Shown: in pieces, positions 1 through 9,294 of the stretch
Numbering within the stretch: the stretch's first letter is position 1
Layout of the letters: each line of letters opens with the position of its first letter
Assembly (NCBI RefSeq): GCF_030818695.1
Contig: NZ_JAUTAR010000001.1
Span: forward strand, 620,001-684,000
DNA length: 64,000 bases
Direction: 5' to 3'
Source of the DNA: Chryseobacterium sp. SORGH_AS_0447
GTDB lineage: Bacteria; Bacteroidota; Bacteroidia; Flavobacteriales; Weeksellaceae
The notes under the pieces: generated by a model
What the model saw: the letters and a program-made list of their open reading frames with translations, nothing else
Told to the model about the DNA's origin: nothing
The model's database searches: none
Program-made: the position numbers and the translations under genes

Positions 1-65
1 AAGAAGAAGTTGCAGCAGAAGAAGGAGCGGCTCCGGCAGCTGAAGAAACAACTGCAGCAGAATAA
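1..65 (+). CDS. C-terminal tail of an unidentified protein (partial)
   Basis: One reading frame runs into the window and stops with TAA at 63-65. It encodes an Ala/Glu-rich acidic tail of about 20 residues (EEVAAEEGAAPAAEE...). Tails like this occur on several flavobacterial proteins, for example extended ribosomal protein S16, but the visible part is too short to name the gene. A strong terminator follows 24 nt after the stop, which supports a real gene end here. Confidence 0.55.
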   Translation, partial: EEVAAEEGAAPAAEETTAAE

Positions 66-88
66 GAATTTCTTATCTAGAAATATGG

Positions 89-117
89 AACCTGTCAATT
101 TATTGGCAGGTTTTTTT
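89..117 (+). terminator. Rho-independent terminator of the upstream partial gene
   Basis: A 10-bp stem (89-98 with 103-112, one G-U pair) closes a 4-nt loop and is followed by a run of seven T (111-117). Confidence 0.9.
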
Positions 118-217
118 ATGTTTAAAAAAGAAGGATTTAAATCTCTGTACCTTTTATAAGCAGAAAGTTTATGCTTAGCCTATCAAATAGTTATGTGAAC
201 CTGGTATTGATTGGAAA

Positions 218-248
218 AACTTCCAACCTCCAGCCTCCCACTTCCAGC
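218..248 (+). repeat. Copy 1 of a 31-nt pyrimidine-rich dispersed repeat
   Basis: The stretch from 114 to 394 holds no convincing gene. Within it, 218-248 (a CTTCCAGCC-type sequence) matches 9295-9325 at 27 of 31 positions in the same orientation. The 65-codon reading frame that crosses it has no recognisable protein character. Confidence 0.6.
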
Positions 249-394
249 ATCAATGTCAAACGATTTACATTGAATTCATTGAATCTTTCTATTGGTTTAC
301 AGGGTATTGCTAACAACCGTCAGTTTCCTTTTGGAAAAAAAGCCGTAAATTTGAAGAGTTCTAAATAAGGACGGTTTAATTTAAAATTTAATAA

Positions 395-1615
395 ATGTTT
401 GACATTCAGGAAATCAGAAGTCAGTTTTCTATATTAGATCAGAAGGTGAACGGTAAACCCTTGGTTTATCTGGACAATGCAGCGACCTCCCAGAAACCGG
501 ATTCGGTGCTGAAGGTTTGGGAAGCTTATTATAAAGAGCTTAATGCGAACGTACACCGGGGAATCCATACCTTAAGCCAGCTTGCAACGGAAGAAATGGA
601 GCTCTCTAGAAGGAAAATTCAGAAGTTCATCAATGCAAAGCACGATTTTGAAGTCATCTTTACCAAAGGAACCACCGAAGGGCTGAACCTTATCTCGTAT
701 ATTTTAACCCAGAAATTAAAAAAAGATGATGAGATCATCATCTCTTATCTGGAACACCATTCCAATATTGTTCCGTGGCAATTGCTTTGCGAAAGAACAG
801 GAGCTAAATTGAAAGTCATCCCGATGGATGAAAACGGGATCCTTCAGCTGGACGTTTTCGATACTTTATTAAATGAAAGGACGAAGATTGTTTCCATGAA
901 CCAGGTTTCCAATGCATTAGGTGTAATCAATCCGGTGGAAGAAATTATTGCAAGAACCAGGAAGAATACCAATGCTTATATCGTAATCGACGGTGCGCAG
1001 TCGGTGCCGCATTTTACCATTGATGTGCAGGCAATGGACTGTGATTTCTTCGTATTCTCCGGCCACAAAATGTATGCGCCGATGGGAACGGGAATCCTGT
1101 ATGGAAAACAGGAGATACTGGAAGACCTGCCGCCATTCCACGGAGGTGGGGAAATGATCGCTACCTGTTCTTTTGAAGAAACTACCTATGCCGGACTGCC
1201 GTTTAAATACGAAGCGGGAACCCCTAATGTCGGTGGAAATATTGCCTTGGGTGCCGCAGTGGATTTCATCCTGAAAACAGGACATGAAAACATCAGAACC
1301 CATGAAAATGCCTTGCTCGAATATGCGCAGAGGCAGCTTCTGGAGCTTGAAGGCTTAAAAGTATATGGCGAAAAGGCACAACGGACAGGCGTGGTTTCAT
1401 TTAACCTGGAAGGGGTAGGTATCGCTTCGGATGTAGGAATGATCCTGGATAAGTTGGGAGTTGCGGTAAGAACAGGCCACCACTGTACACAGCCGATCAT
1501 GAGCTTCTTTAATATTGCCGGAACGGTACGCGCAAGTTTTGCCGTTTATAATACCTTTAATGAAATTGATATCTTGGTAGAAGGAGTGAAAAAAGCGCAA
1601 AAGATGCTTAGCTGA
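395..1615 (+). CDS. sufS: Cysteine desulfurase SufS
   Basis: A PLP-dependent enzyme of the SufS/CsdA class that removes sulfur from cysteine as a persulfide for Fe-S cluster assembly by the Suf system in the cytoplasm. The 406-aa length is normal for the family. Visible hallmarks are the N-terminal YLDNAATSQKP, HHSNIVPWQ, DGAQSVPH, the PLP-binding lysine in FSGHKMYAP (K225) and the catalytic cysteine in RTGHHCTQP (C364). The start at 395 puts the family N-terminus (FDIQEIRSQF) intact. No other suf genes follow; the gene is closed by its own terminator at 1639, so the rest of the suf cluster may lie upstream or elsewhere. Confidence 0.96.
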   Translation: MFDIQEIRSQFSILDQKVNGKPLVYLDNAATSQKPDSVLKVWEAYYKELNANVHRGIHTLSQLATEEMELSRRKIQKFINAKHDFEVIFTKGTTEGLNLISYILTQKLKKDDEIIISYLEHHSNIVPWQLLCERTGAKLKVIPMDENGILQLDVFDTLLNERTKIVSMNQVSNALGVINPVEEIIARTRKNTNAYIVIDGAQSVPHFTIDVQAMDCDFFVFSGHKMYAPMGTGILYGKQEILEDLPPFHGGGEMIATCSFEETTYAGLPFKYEAGTPNVGGNIALGAAVDFILKTGHENIRTHENALLEYAQRQLLELEGLKVYGEKAQRTGVVSFNLEGVGIASDVGMILDKLGVAVRTGHHCTQPIMSFFNIAGTVRASFAVYNTFNEIDILVEGVKKAQKMLS

Positions 1616-1638
1616 TATTCACATTACATAATATATCA

Positions 1639-1668
1639 ACGGCCGGGAATTTTTCCGGCCGTTTTTGT
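1639..1668 (+). terminator. Terminator of sufS
   Basis: Perfect 8-bp GC-rich stem (1639-1646 with 1655-1662) followed by a T-rich tail (TTTTTGTTT). Confidence 0.93.
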
Positions 1669-1817
1669 TTAAGTAATTTTTAAAATATTAATTTACAGTT
1701 GATTATTCTATTTTTGTAATTCGGGAAAAATAAAATATATAGTTAAAAGATAAAATTTTTTTTAATCCTGTAACCTTTTTGGTTTTTATCTGTCTTACTA
1801 ATAGAAACAAAATAATT

Positions 1818-2378
1818 ATGAAGCTTCTGTTTGGAAATAAAAAAGATGATTTGCTGAACCGCCTGAAAAGGCAGGAGCCGGCAGCGCAGAAAATTTTTTA
1901 TGATCAGAATGTAAAAAAGTTCCTGAGCATCAGCAGAAGCTATATTACCGATCTGTACCAGGCAGAAGATTGCGTGATCAAAGCATTCTGCAAGATCTTT
2001 AAAAATATGGAAAGCTTCAGGAATGAAGGAAGCTTCGATGGATGGGCAAGAAGAATTGTCGTGAACGAGTGTCTCAATTTTATCAAAAGCCACAAAACGG
2101 TTTTTTATCTGGACGACATCAACCCGTCTTACCTTGAAGAAGCTTATGAAGATGATCCGGTTTTTAACTTTAACGCACAGGAACTGCTGGACCAGCTTCC
2201 GGATGCTTACCGGATGGTTTTCAACCTGTATGTGTTTGAAGACTATTCGCACCAGGAAATTGCCGAGGCTCTTCAGATTTCCACAGCCGTAAGCAAAACC
2301 CAGCTCTTCAGGGCAAAAGACAAGATGAGAAAAATTTATTTCCAACAACAAAAAGCACTGCAAAATGAAAATTATTAA
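1818..2378 (+). CDS. RNA polymerase sigma factor, sigma-70/ECF family
   Basis: A 186-aa alternative sigma factor. Sigma region 2 is seen around residues 30-90 (AEDCVIKAFCKIF, FDGWARRIVVNECLNFIK). Region 4, a helix-turn-helix, lies around 125-180 (LPDAYRMVFNLYVFEDYSHQ, then IAEALQISTAVSKTQL). The frame is open from 1779, but ATG 1818 starts the conserved protein (MKLLFGNKKDD). It overlaps the next gene by 14 nt, so the two are translationally coupled. With that membrane protein and an outer-membrane barrel it forms the sigma/anti-sigma/envelope operon usual in Bacteroidota. The signal it answers to cannot be read from sequence. Confidence 0.9.
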   Translation: MKLLFGNKKDDLLNRLKRQEPAAQKIFYDQNVKKFLSISRSYITDLYQAEDCVIKAFCKIFKNMESFRNEGSFDGWARRIVVNECLNFIKSHKTVFYLDDINPSYLEEAYEDDPVFNFNAQELLDQLPDAYRMVFNLYVFEDYSHQEIAEALQISTAVSKTQLFRAKDKMRKIYFQQQKALQNENY

Positions 2379-2970
2379 AAACAATATAGAACAACAGATC
2401 AGGAAACAGATCGAAGAACGGGAAATTACCCCTTCAAGAGATTTGTGGTCTGAAATTGAAAGCCAGTCTGTTGTAAAATCCCCCAAGCCTTTATTCAATT
2501 GGTTTTTGGTCGCAGCCTGTCTTATCTTAACATTTAGTTTAGGAGCTTTGTTCTTCTTTAGCCGGGAAAACAAGCAGGCAGAATTACCGGGAACCATTGT
2601 TAAGATAATCGAACCTTCAATTGAGAATCCTGTAGAGCGTGTTGCTCACGAACAGCATACAGCAGCCGCTAAAGATCATCAGGAGAAGACAATGGCAGAA
2701 AATAAAGAAAGTGATCTGCAGAAACAGGAATCACCAGCTTTTGCCCAACAGGATGAACTGCCTGCTATAAAACAGCATCCGGCACAGATCATTTCGGATA
2801 TTTCGCCTATCCAGACGGGAAAAGTTATTGCACAGGCAGATTCTTCCAAGGCAGAAGTGAGGAAGAAAAGATATGTGGATCCGGCCACCCTGCTTTTTTC
2901 GGTAGAGCATAAAGATGTGATCGAGAAAACCAAAGGGAAAAGCAACGTTGCTACAATCGATCTGAACTGA
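2365..2970 (+). CDS. Single-pass membrane protein, probable anti-sigma factor
   Basis: A 201-aa protein with a basic cytoplasmic N-terminus (residues 1-43, including ITPSRDLWSEIE), one transmembrane segment (about 44-66) and a Gln/Lys/Ser-rich periplasmic tail. The ATG lies inside the last codons of the sigma gene. No zinc-binding His/Cys motif of classical anti-sigma factors is present. The anti-sigma role is inferred from topology, the PSxDLW-type N-terminal motif common in Bacteroidota sigma-linked proteins, and gene order. Confidence 0.65.
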   Translation: MKIIKNNIEQQIRKQIEEREITPSRDLWSEIESQSVVKSPKPLFNWFLVAACLILTFSLGALFFFSRENKQAELPGTIVKIIEPSIENPVERVAHEQHTAAAKDHQEKTMAENKESDLQKQESPAFAQQDELPAIKQHPAQIISDISPIQTGKVIAQADSSKAEVRKKRYVDPATLLFSVEHKDVIEKTKGKSNVATIDLN

Positions 2971-3006
2971 AACCAATAAGACTATTTAACAATTAAAAAC
3001 TATCAT

Positions 3007-4044
3007 ATGATCAAGAAATTTATCATGATGGGCTTCCTGTGCCTTGTGTTAGCATCGGTACATGCCCAGAAAAAACCGGTCCTGAATCTTCAGCCCAAAG
3101 AAGACATTGAGGTAAGTCCGATTGTAAAAGAAAAAGTGGATGAATACGCAAAAAAAATCGATGCGATCATCCAGGAAGAGAAAAATCTGATGGAAGCGGA
3201 ATTGTTTGAGCTCAAAGCAAAAAACCTGAATAAAGAAGAATTCGATAAGCGGAAGGCGGAAGTTGCCAGCCGGTATGCGGAACAAATAGATCAGCGGATT
3301 GAAGCGTTGGGATTCGATATGGATGCCGTTATCCAGAAGCAGGTGCGCTATTCCCTCCTTAATTCCGATATCACTTCCAATGAAGAGTTGAAACAGAAGT
3401 TGTTGAAAAAATTTAGGCCGACAAAAGATCTCTCTCCTTATGTTTCTTACGGAATTATGAATCTTACAAACGATAAACCGGATAATGCCCTGGATACTCA
3501 TTTACGGTATGCCGGAAACTTTGAATTCGGTTTAAAATTCAATTACCAGTTTGGCAGGACAAGTCCCTGGGGATTGATCTCCGGAATCGAGTTTTCCTGG
3601 AGAACACTGATCATCGGAAACAATATGTTTGTAAACAAAGATGCCAATTCCAACGTATACCTGGCAAATTACGATAAAGGATTAAGCAAAAGCAAGCTGA
3701 GAACAGGCTACATCATCGTTCCGCTGGGATTGCAGTATAACTTTTCCAAGCTGAAGACTGCCGGAATGGATGTTCAGTACATGGATTATTCCGAAGGATT
3801 CAGAGTAGGAGCCCACGTCTATGGAGGGGTAAAAATGTCGACCAACAATATCATCAAAGGGGAGGGAATCAGCGACAGAATCCGGGATAATTATCAGGTA
3901 AGCCCTTTCATTTACGGAGGACAGTTCACGGTTTCGTATAATGATTTCAGCTTATTTGTGAAGAAGGATTTCGGAAATTTATTTAGAAACGGCAACTTCC
4001 AAAATGATAAGGCACTCATTTTCGGAGTAGCACTCTGGTGGTAG
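3007..4044 (+). CDS. Secreted outer-membrane beta-barrel protein with coiled-coil N-terminus
   Basis: A 345-aa protein with a signal peptide (MIKKFIMMGFLCLVLASVHA, cleavage before QKK). A charged helical stretch follows (about residues 35-100, rich in Glu/Lys). From about residue 135 alternating beta-strand sequence resembles Bacteroidota outer-membrane barrels and ends in the aromatic-rich ALIFGVALWW. It is the third gene of the sigma operon, 36 nt after the anti-sigma-like gene, and a terminator follows. Function is unknown; it may be the envelope target or sensor of the sigma system. Confidence 0.75.
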   Translation: MIKKFIMMGFLCLVLASVHAQKKPVLNLQPKEDIEVSPIVKEKVDEYAKKIDAIIQEEKNLMEAELFELKAKNLNKEEFDKRKAEVASRYAEQIDQRIEALGFDMDAVIQKQVRYSLLNSDITSNEELKQKLLKKFRPTKDLSPYVSYGIMNLTNDKPDNALDTHLRYAGNFEFGLKFNYQFGRTSPWGLISGIEFSWRTLIIGNNMFVNKDANSNVYLANYDKGLSKSKLRTGYIIVPLGLQYNFSKLKTAGMDVQYMDYSEGFRVGAHVYGGVKMSTNNIIKGEGISDRIRDNYQVSPFIYGGQFTVSYNDFSLFVKKDFGNLFRNGNFQNDKALIFGVALWW

Positions 4045-4074
4045 ATACACCTGATTATTCATATTTAAATGATA

Positions 4075-4104
4075 AACGCCGGAAAAATATTCCCGGCGTT
4101 TTTT
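4075..4104 (+). terminator. Terminator of the sigma-factor operon
   Basis: Perfect 8-bp stem (4075-4082 with 4093-4100), 10-nt loop, six T (4099-4104). It lies between convergent genes. Confidence 0.92.
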
Positions 4105-4134
4105 GCAATATGAATTATTTAAATTTAATTTCGA

Positions 4135-5529
4135 TTATTTCAGGCTTCCCACCATATCTTCAGGCTTCACCCATTCGTCGAACTGTTCGGCGGTTAAAAG
4201 ACCGAGTTTTACAGCTTCTTCTTTTAACGTAGTTCCGTTCTTGTGGGCGGTTTTTGCAATTTTGGCTGCATTTTCATATCCAATATGGGTGTTAAGGGCA
4301 GTAACCAGCATCAGCGATTTGTCGACCAGTTCTTTAATCCTTTCCTGATTCGGCTCAATCCCTTCGGCGCAATGGTCGTTGAATGAGATGCAAGCATCCG
4401 CGATCAGCTGAGCCGACTGCAGGAAATTGTAGGCCATAACCGGTTTGAAAACATTCAGCTCATAATTTCCCTGGGTTCCGGCAAATGAAATCGTTGTGTC
4501 GTTTCCTAGTACCTGAGCGCATACCATCGTCATCGCTTCATTCTGGGTAGGATTTACTTTTCCAGGCATGATGGAAGACCCCGGCTCGTTCTCCGGAATA
4601 TAAATTTCCCCAATCCCTGAACGCGGTCCCGAAGCCAGCAAACGGATATCCTGAGCAATCTTGAACAGGGAAACCGCCAGCTGTTTTAAAGCTCCATGAG
4701 ATTCCACGATGGCGTCATGGGCAGCCAGTGCTTCAAATTTATTTTCTGCCGTTACAAAAGGAAGCCCGGTAAACTCTGAAATGTACTCCGCTACCTTTAC
4801 GTCGTAGCCCTGCGGTGTATTTAAGCCCGTTCCTACTGCCGTTCCGCCCAATGCCAGCTCGGAAAGATGAGGTAAGGTATTCTTTAACGCCTTAATCCCA
4901 TAGTTCAACTGGGCTACATATCCGGAAAATTCCTGTCCTAAAGTCAGTGGAGTGGCATCCATCAAATGCGTTCTTCCTATTTTAACGATATCTTTAAAAG
5001 CTTCTGATTTCTGAGCCAGTGTATCGCGTAATTTTTCAACGGCAGGAAGCGTTGCTTCTACTACTTTTTTATAAGCGGCAATGTGCATCGCGGTAGGATA
5101 AGTATCATTGGAAGACTGTGATTTATTAACATCATCATTCGGATGAACTTGTGCCTTTTCTCCCAGTGTACCGCCGTTGTTTACATGCGACCGGTTGGAA
5201 ATTACTTCGTTAACGTTCATATTGGATTGGGTTCCGGAGCCGGTCTGCCAGATCACGAGCGGGAACTGATCATTCAGTTTTCCTTCCAGGATCTCATCAC
5301 AGACGTTGGCAATCATGTCTCTTTTTTCAGCAGGCAGGACACCCAGATCCGTGTTGGTAAAAGCAGCGGCCTTTTTTAAATAAGCAAAAGCTTCAATGAT
5401 TTCATGAGGCATCGAGCCTTCAGGACCGATTTTGAAATTGTTTCTGGAACGTTCGGTCTGAGCACCCCAAAATTTGTCGGCAGGAACCTGCACTTCACCC
5501 ATGGTGTCTTTTTCTATTCTGTAATTCAT
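4135..5529 (-). CDS. fumC: Fumarate hydratase, class II
   Basis: Iron-independent, homotetrameric fumarase of the TCA cycle (fumarate + water to L-malate). The 464-aa length matches the family. Landmarks are [13 protein letters not shown], the [21 protein letters not shown] region, [16 protein letters not shown] and the signature [16 protein letters not shown]. It is divergent from the class I fumarase at 5859; the two are separated by a palindromic repeat. No TAnnTTTG promoter could be placed with confidence on this strand. Confidence 0.97.
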   Translation of the reverse strand: MNYRIEKDTMGEVQVPADKFWGAQTERSRNNFKIGPEGSMPHEIIEAFAYLKKAAAFTNTDLGVLPAEKRDMIANVCDEILEGKLNDQFPLVIWQTGSGTQSNMNVNEVISNRSHVNNGGTLGEKAQVHPNDDVNKSQSSNDTYPTAMHIAAYKKVVEATLPAVEKLRDTLAQKSEAFKDIVKIGRTHLMDATPLTLGQEFSGYVAQLNYGIKALKNTLPHLSELALGGTAVGTGLNTPQGYDVKVAEYISEFTGLPFVTAENKFEALAAHDAIVESHGALKQLAVSLFKIAQDIRLLASGPRSGIGEIYIPENEPGSSIMPGKVNPTQNEAMTMVCAQVLGNDTTISFAGTQGNYELNVFKPVMAYNFLQSAQLIADACISFNDHCAEGIEPNQERIKELVDKSLMLVTALNTHIGYENAAKIAKTAHKNGTTLKEEAVKLGLLTAEQFDEWVKPEDMVGSLK

Positions 5530-5549
5530 TGTGATGGAAATTTTAATTT

Positions 5550-5725
5550 AACCACAAAAGGCACAAAAGATTCAGTTTAAATTTTAAAATTGATTCTTAA
5601 AAATCGGTAAAGTTCTCAAAAGTGGAAATCAAAGATTTTCACTGATTTGCTCTTCTATTTTTAAAGGTTTTTAACTTAAACTTATGTAGCTAATGTGTCC
5701 AAAAACTTTTGTGACTGTTGTGGTT
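5550..5725. repeat. Palindromic MITE-like intergenic element
   Basis: Inverted ends AACCACAAAAGGCACAAAAG (5550-5569) and its complement at 5706-5725 match at 18 of 20 positions. Inner segments are also roughly complementary (AGTTTAA near 5574 against TTAAACT near 5675), so the single strand could fold end to end. It fills the space between the divergent fumarase genes and has no coding capacity. Confidence 0.6.
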
Positions 5726-5805
5726 TAAAAAGTTTTCCTAAAGTTAATCATTGCCTGAAACATTCGCAATTTATAATCATTATAAATATCGGTCTAAGTC
5801 ACTGA

Positions 5806-5841
5806 TTTTGCTCATGCTTTTTTCGCGATGTTTTATTTTTG
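5806..5841 (+). promoter_or_regulatory. Bacteroidota-type promoter of the class I fumarase
   Basis: TTTTG (5806-5810), 23 nt, then TATTTTTG (5834-5841). This fits the flavobacterial -33/-7 pattern; start of transcription expected near 5847, 12 nt before the ATG. Confidence 0.65.
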
Positions 5842-5858
5842 CAGCCAAAGAAAAGAGA

Positions 5859-7466
5859 ATGGAATTTAGATATCAGGATCCGTATCCGATTCAGAAAGAT
5901 GATACGGTGTACAAGAAACTTACCTCAGCGTATGTAAAAGTGGAGCAGCTGGGAGACCGCGAGATTTTAACCATTGATCCGAAAGGGCTGGAATTACTGG
6001 CGGAAGAGGCTATGGCAGACGTTTCCTTCATGCTCCGTTCTTCACACCTGGAAAGCCTGAAAAGAATTATTGATGATCCTGAAGCAACGGATAACGACCG
6101 TTTTGTCGCCTACAACCTGTTACAGAACGCTGCGGTGGCGGCAGAAGGAGCTTTACCTTCCTGCCAGGATACCGGAACAGCCATTGTGATGGGAAAAAAG
6201 GGGGAGAATGTGTACACCGGAGTGGATGACGGAGAATATCTGAGCAAAGGAATCTACAATACGTATCAGAAAAGAAATTTAAGATATTCACAGGTGGTGC
6301 CTTTAACGATGTTCGATGAAAAGAATTCCGGTTCCAATCTTCCGGCGCAGATCGACATCTATGCAAAAAAAGGGGATTATTACGAATTCCTGTTCTTGAC
6401 GAAAGGAGGCGGTTCGGCCAACAAGACGTTCCTGTATCAGAAGACGAAATCCTTATTGAACGAAAAATCCCTGGAAGAATTCATCAAAGAAAAAATTTCA
6501 GATCTGGGAACTGCGGCCTGCCCGCCTTACCACCTGGCTTTGGTGATCGGGGGGACTTCTGCTGAGGCCAACCTGGCTGCCGTGAAAAAAGCATCCGCGA
6601 AATATTATGATAACCTTCCGACGGAAGGAAATGAAGCAGGACAGGCTTTCAGAGACCTGGAATGGGAGGCAAAAGTGCAGAAGATCTGCCAGGAAAGTGC
6701 TATCGGGGCACAATTCGGAGGGAAATACCTGACGCACGACGTGAGGGTTATCAGGCTTCCGCGCCATGCCGCTTCATGTCCGGTTGGAATGGGTGTTTCC
6801 TGTTCAGCGGACCGGAACATCAAAGGAAAAATTACCCGAGACGGTATTTTCCTGGAGCAGCTGGAAGTAGATCCGAAAAGATTTTTACCGGCAACGCCGC
6901 CACACCTCGAAGAAGCTGTTGAGATCGATCTGAACAAACCGATGCCGGAAATTTTAGCCGAACTTTCAAAATACCCGATCAAAACAAGATTAAAATTAAA
7001 TGGAACGCTGATCGTAGCAAGAGATATTGCCCACGCAAAGATCAAGGAGATCCTCGACAGCGGACAGCCGATGCCGGAATATTTCAAAAACCACCCGATC
7101 TATTATGCAGGGCCGGCAAAAACACCGGAAGGAATGGCTTCAGGAAGCTTTGGTCCTACTACCGCAGGAAGAATGGATGTGTATGTAGACGAATTCCAAA
7201 GCCACGGCGGAAGCATGATCATGCTGGCTAAAGGGAACAGAAGCAAGGACGTTACCAATGCCTGTGGAAAATATGGAGGTTTTTATCTAGGATCCATCGG
7301 AGGGCCGGCTGCGATCTTAGCGAAAGACAATATCCTTTCCGTTGAGGTGGTAGATTTCCCTGAATTGGGGATGGAAGCGGTACGGAAGATCGAAGTGAAA
7401 GATTTCCCGGCGTTCATTATTACCGATGATAAAGGGAATGATTTCTTTGCAGATCTCGCTCACTAA
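5859..7466 (+). CDS. Fumarate hydratase, class I (4Fe-4S)
   Basis: Iron-sulfur dependent fumarase, 535 aa, of the FumA/FumB type with fused N- and C-terminal domains. The three cluster ligands are visible as C102 ([10 protein letters not shown]), C221 (GTAACPPYH) and C315 ([11 protein letters not shown]); each sits three positions before the E. coli FumA ligands 105, 224 and 318. The frame is open from 5751, but ATG 5859 fits both the family N-terminus ([12 protein letters not shown]) and the promoter ending at 5841. It duplicates the reaction of the neighbouring FumC with a different, oxygen-sensitive chemistry. Confidence 0.93.
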   Translation: MEFRYQDPYPIQKDDTVYKKLTSAYVKVEQLGDREILTIDPKGLELLAEEAMADVSFMLRSSHLESLKRIIDDPEATDNDRFVAYNLLQNAAVAAEGALPSCQDTGTAIVMGKKGENVYTGVDDGEYLSKGIYNTYQKRNLRYSQVVPLTMFDEKNSGSNLPAQIDIYAKKGDYYEFLFLTKGGGSANKTFLYQKTKSLLNEKSLEEFIKEKISDLGTAACPPYHLALVIGGTSAEANLAAVKKASAKYYDNLPTEGNEAGQAFRDLEWEAKVQKICQESAIGAQFGGKYLTHDVRVIRLPRHAASCPVGMGVSCSADRNIKGKITRDGIFLEQLEVDPKRFLPATPPHLEEAVEIDLNKPMPEILAELSKYPIKTRLKLNGTLIVARDIAHAKIKEILDSGQPMPEYFKNHPIYYAGPAKTPEGMASGSFGPTTAGRMDVYVDEFQSHGGSMIMLAKGNRSKDVTNACGKYGGFYLGSIGGPAAILAKDNILSVEVVDFPELGMEAVRKIEVKDFPAFIITDDKGNDFFADLAH

Positions 7467-7521
7467 AAGACAATCTATAAAACAAATACTACTTTGTATT
7501 GCATGGTACTTTTTTAAAAGC

Positions 7522-7529
7522 TACTTTTG
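7522..7529 (+). promoter_or_regulatory. -7 element of the serine hydrolase gene
   Basis: TACTTTTG fits TAnnTTTG and ends 17 nt before the chosen ATG. The nearest TTTG upstream (7493-7496) is 25 nt away, slightly beyond the usual spacing. Confidence 0.5.
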
Positions 7530-7546
7530 CAATACAAATTAGTATC

Positions 7547-8611
7547 ATGAAAAAAACATTTCTCGCTTTACTGCTAAGCATTGCTCTTATTAATTTATCA
7601 TTTGCTCAGCTTACTCAAAAGATTGACAGCATTATACAAACCGGATTTAAGGATCCAAATGCTCCTGGCGGAGCCTTTCTGGTTTCAAGAAAAGGTAATA
7701 TTATTTATGAAAAAGCTTTTGGAAAAGCCAATCTTGAATTGAATGTCGACATGACTACCGATAATGTTTTTCAGATCGGTTCCATGACCAAGCAGTTTAC
7801 GGCAGTTTCAATTCTCATTCTGGAAGCACAGGGAAAGCTGAAGGTAAGTGATCCTGTTTCCAAATATATTCCGGATTATCCCTCGGGGAACTCTATTACA
7901 ATTCATCATCTTTTAACGCATACTTCGGGTATTAAGGATTTCACCAAAATGAAAGCCCTTCCGGAAATTGCCCAGAAAGAAATGTCTCCAAAAATGATGG
8001 TGGACTTTTTTAAAAATGAGCCGGTAGATTTTCAACCCGGGGAGAAATTCGACTATAATAATTCCGGTTATATATTGCTGGGATACCTGATCGAACTGGT
8101 TTCCGGTGAAAAATATGAAGATTTCATTAAGAAAAACATCTTTGACAAAGCAGCAATGCACCATTCTTTTTATGCGAGTGACCGGAAAATTATTAAGAAC
8201 AGGGCCTATGGCTATCATGAAAAAAGCGATGGCTTTGTCAATAAAACAGTCATTAGCTTCAGTGTTCCGTTTGCGTCCGGTTCGCTGATGTCTACCGTGG
8301 AAGATATGCTGAAGTGGCAGAAAGCCATCAACAGCAATCTTATCCTGGATGCGGCCCATACCCGAAAAGCATTTACAAAATATAAGCTCAACAGCGGTAA
8401 GGAATTTTCCTACGGCTACGGATGGCATCTGAAAGACATTAATGGAGTACCCGACAGGGAGCACGGAGGAAGTGTTTTCGGATTCAAATCTATGGCGGTC
8501 TATATCCCGGAAAAAGACATCTATGTTGTAGGATTCAGCAATTGCGACTGCCATTCCCCAACCCAGATCATAAAAGATATGGCAGGGCTTGTCGTAAAGA
8601 ACACGCAATAA
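7547..8611 (+). CDS. Secreted serine hydrolase, class C beta-lactamase family
   Basis: A 354-aa exported protein with a clear signal peptide (MKKTFLALLLSIALINLSFA). It has the penicillin-binding/class C beta-lactamase fold: nucleophile motif SMTK (S79, K82), YNN (Y170) and HGG (H306). Members include beta-lactamases, D-aminopeptidases and esterases, so the substrate is open. The longer frame from 7499 would bury the signal peptide, so ATG 7547 is preferred; it also follows a TAnnTTTG element. It is transcribed alone. Confidence 0.88.
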   Translation: MKKTFLALLLSIALINLSFAQLTQKIDSIIQTGFKDPNAPGGAFLVSRKGNIIYEKAFGKANLELNVDMTTDNVFQIGSMTKQFTAVSILILEAQGKLKVSDPVSKYIPDYPSGNSITIHHLLTHTSGIKDFTKMKALPEIAQKEMSPKMMVDFFKNEPVDFQPGEKFDYNNSGYILLGYLIELVSGEKYEDFIKKNIFDKAAMHHSFYASDRKIIKNRAYGYHEKSDGFVNKTVISFSVPFASGSLMSTVEDMLKWQKAINSNLILDAAHTRKAFTKYKLNSGKEFSYGYGWHLKDINGVPDREHGGSVFGFKSMAVYIPEKDIYVVGFSNCDCHSPTQIIKDMAGLVVKNTQ

Positions 8612-8674
8612 CGGAACAGTATTCGCTCCTGATTAGTTTAAAATCAAAATAAATAATAAAATAGGATGTGTATA

Positions 8675-8707
8675 TTTTGTGTAAAAAAATAAAAAGTCCT
8701 ATTTTTG
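8675..8707 (+). promoter_or_regulatory. Promoter of the His-rich small membrane protein
   Basis: TTTTG (8675-8679), 20 nt, TATTTTTG (8700-8707); the ATG is 20 nt further on. A near-ideal flavobacterial promoter. Confidence 0.75.
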
Positions 8708-8726
8708 CCTAAAATCTTTAAGAAAA

Positions 8727-9029
8727 ATGATAACGATTTTATCAGCATTTTGGCCGTTTTATCAGTTCCTTTGGACCGTATTTTTCATCATTATGTTCCT
8801 TGTAGGGTTCTGGTGTATTTTCATGTTCTTCGGATTTGTTATCCCGTTATGGTTAACGGAAGGTTTGAAAGAATACTTCGGAAAAGTAAAGCCGTTCAAC
8901 CCTGAAGACATCAGAAGCAAAATGGTGTATGAGCAGGAAGGTGTAGAGGTAATTTACAATGAGCCTAAAGGTCATGGCCCGTTTATTCATGATCATGGTC
9001 ATGACAGCCACGAAAAAGGACATCATTAA
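8727..9029 (+). CDS. Small membrane protein with His-rich C-terminus
   Basis: A 100-aa protein of unknown function. Residues about 5-45 form two closely spaced hydrophobic segments (FWPFYQFLWTVFFIIMFLVG and a Phe-rich second half). The soluble tail ends in a His/Asp/Gly-rich stretch (HDHGHDSHEKGHH) that could bind Zn, Ni or Cu. The gene is monocistronic, with a promoter 20 nt upstream and hairpins downstream. A second frame starting at 8705 lacks protein character and was not chosen. Confidence 0.8.
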   Translation: MITILSAFWPFYQFLWTVFFIIMFLVGFWCIFMFFGFVIPLWLTEGLKEYFGKVKPFNPEDIRSKMVYEQEGVEVIYNEPKGHGPFIHDHGHDSHEKGHH

Positions 9030-9038
9030 TTGATTGTC

Positions 9039-9071
9039 ATTGCTTTTTCACCTGAATTCTGAAAAAGCAAT
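9039..9071 (+). other. Perfect 12-bp hairpin after the His-rich gene
   Basis: 9039-9050 is the exact complement of 9060-9071 with a 9-nt loop. There is no T-run, so it is probably a 3'-end stabiliser rather than a terminator. Confidence 0.55.
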
Positions 9072-9095
9072 ATCAAAGCAAAACAACATATATTA

Positions 9096-9124
9096 AAACC
9101 ACTTATTTTTAAGTGGTTTTTTTT
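9096..9124 (+). terminator. Terminator of the His-rich membrane protein gene
   Basis: 10-bp stem (9096-9105 with 9110-9119), 4-nt loop, then T-run to 9124. From here to 9349 only the dispersed repeat at 9295 is recognised. Confidence 0.9.
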
Positions 9125-9294
9125 AATTAATAAACTACATGAAATCAACAGGATTACCTGATTTTAGATAACTTAAAAAGTAAATAAACTGAAAAGCAGG
9201 AGGATGATCATAAATTTCTAAATAAAGTTTACCTTTAAAAAAAGTAACAAGATTGTTTAATAGGTAAGACTATTAATAATACATTTATCAACTG

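Noticed and set aside
171..368. 65-codon plus-strand frame upstream of sufS
   Set aside because: No signal peptide, domain or conserved character; it runs through a dispersed pyrimidine-rich repeat that has no frame in its second copy.
1743..2597. 284-codon minus-strand frame
   Set aside because: It is the mirror of the sigma-factor and anti-sigma genes, which have clear family motifs; the antisense product has none.
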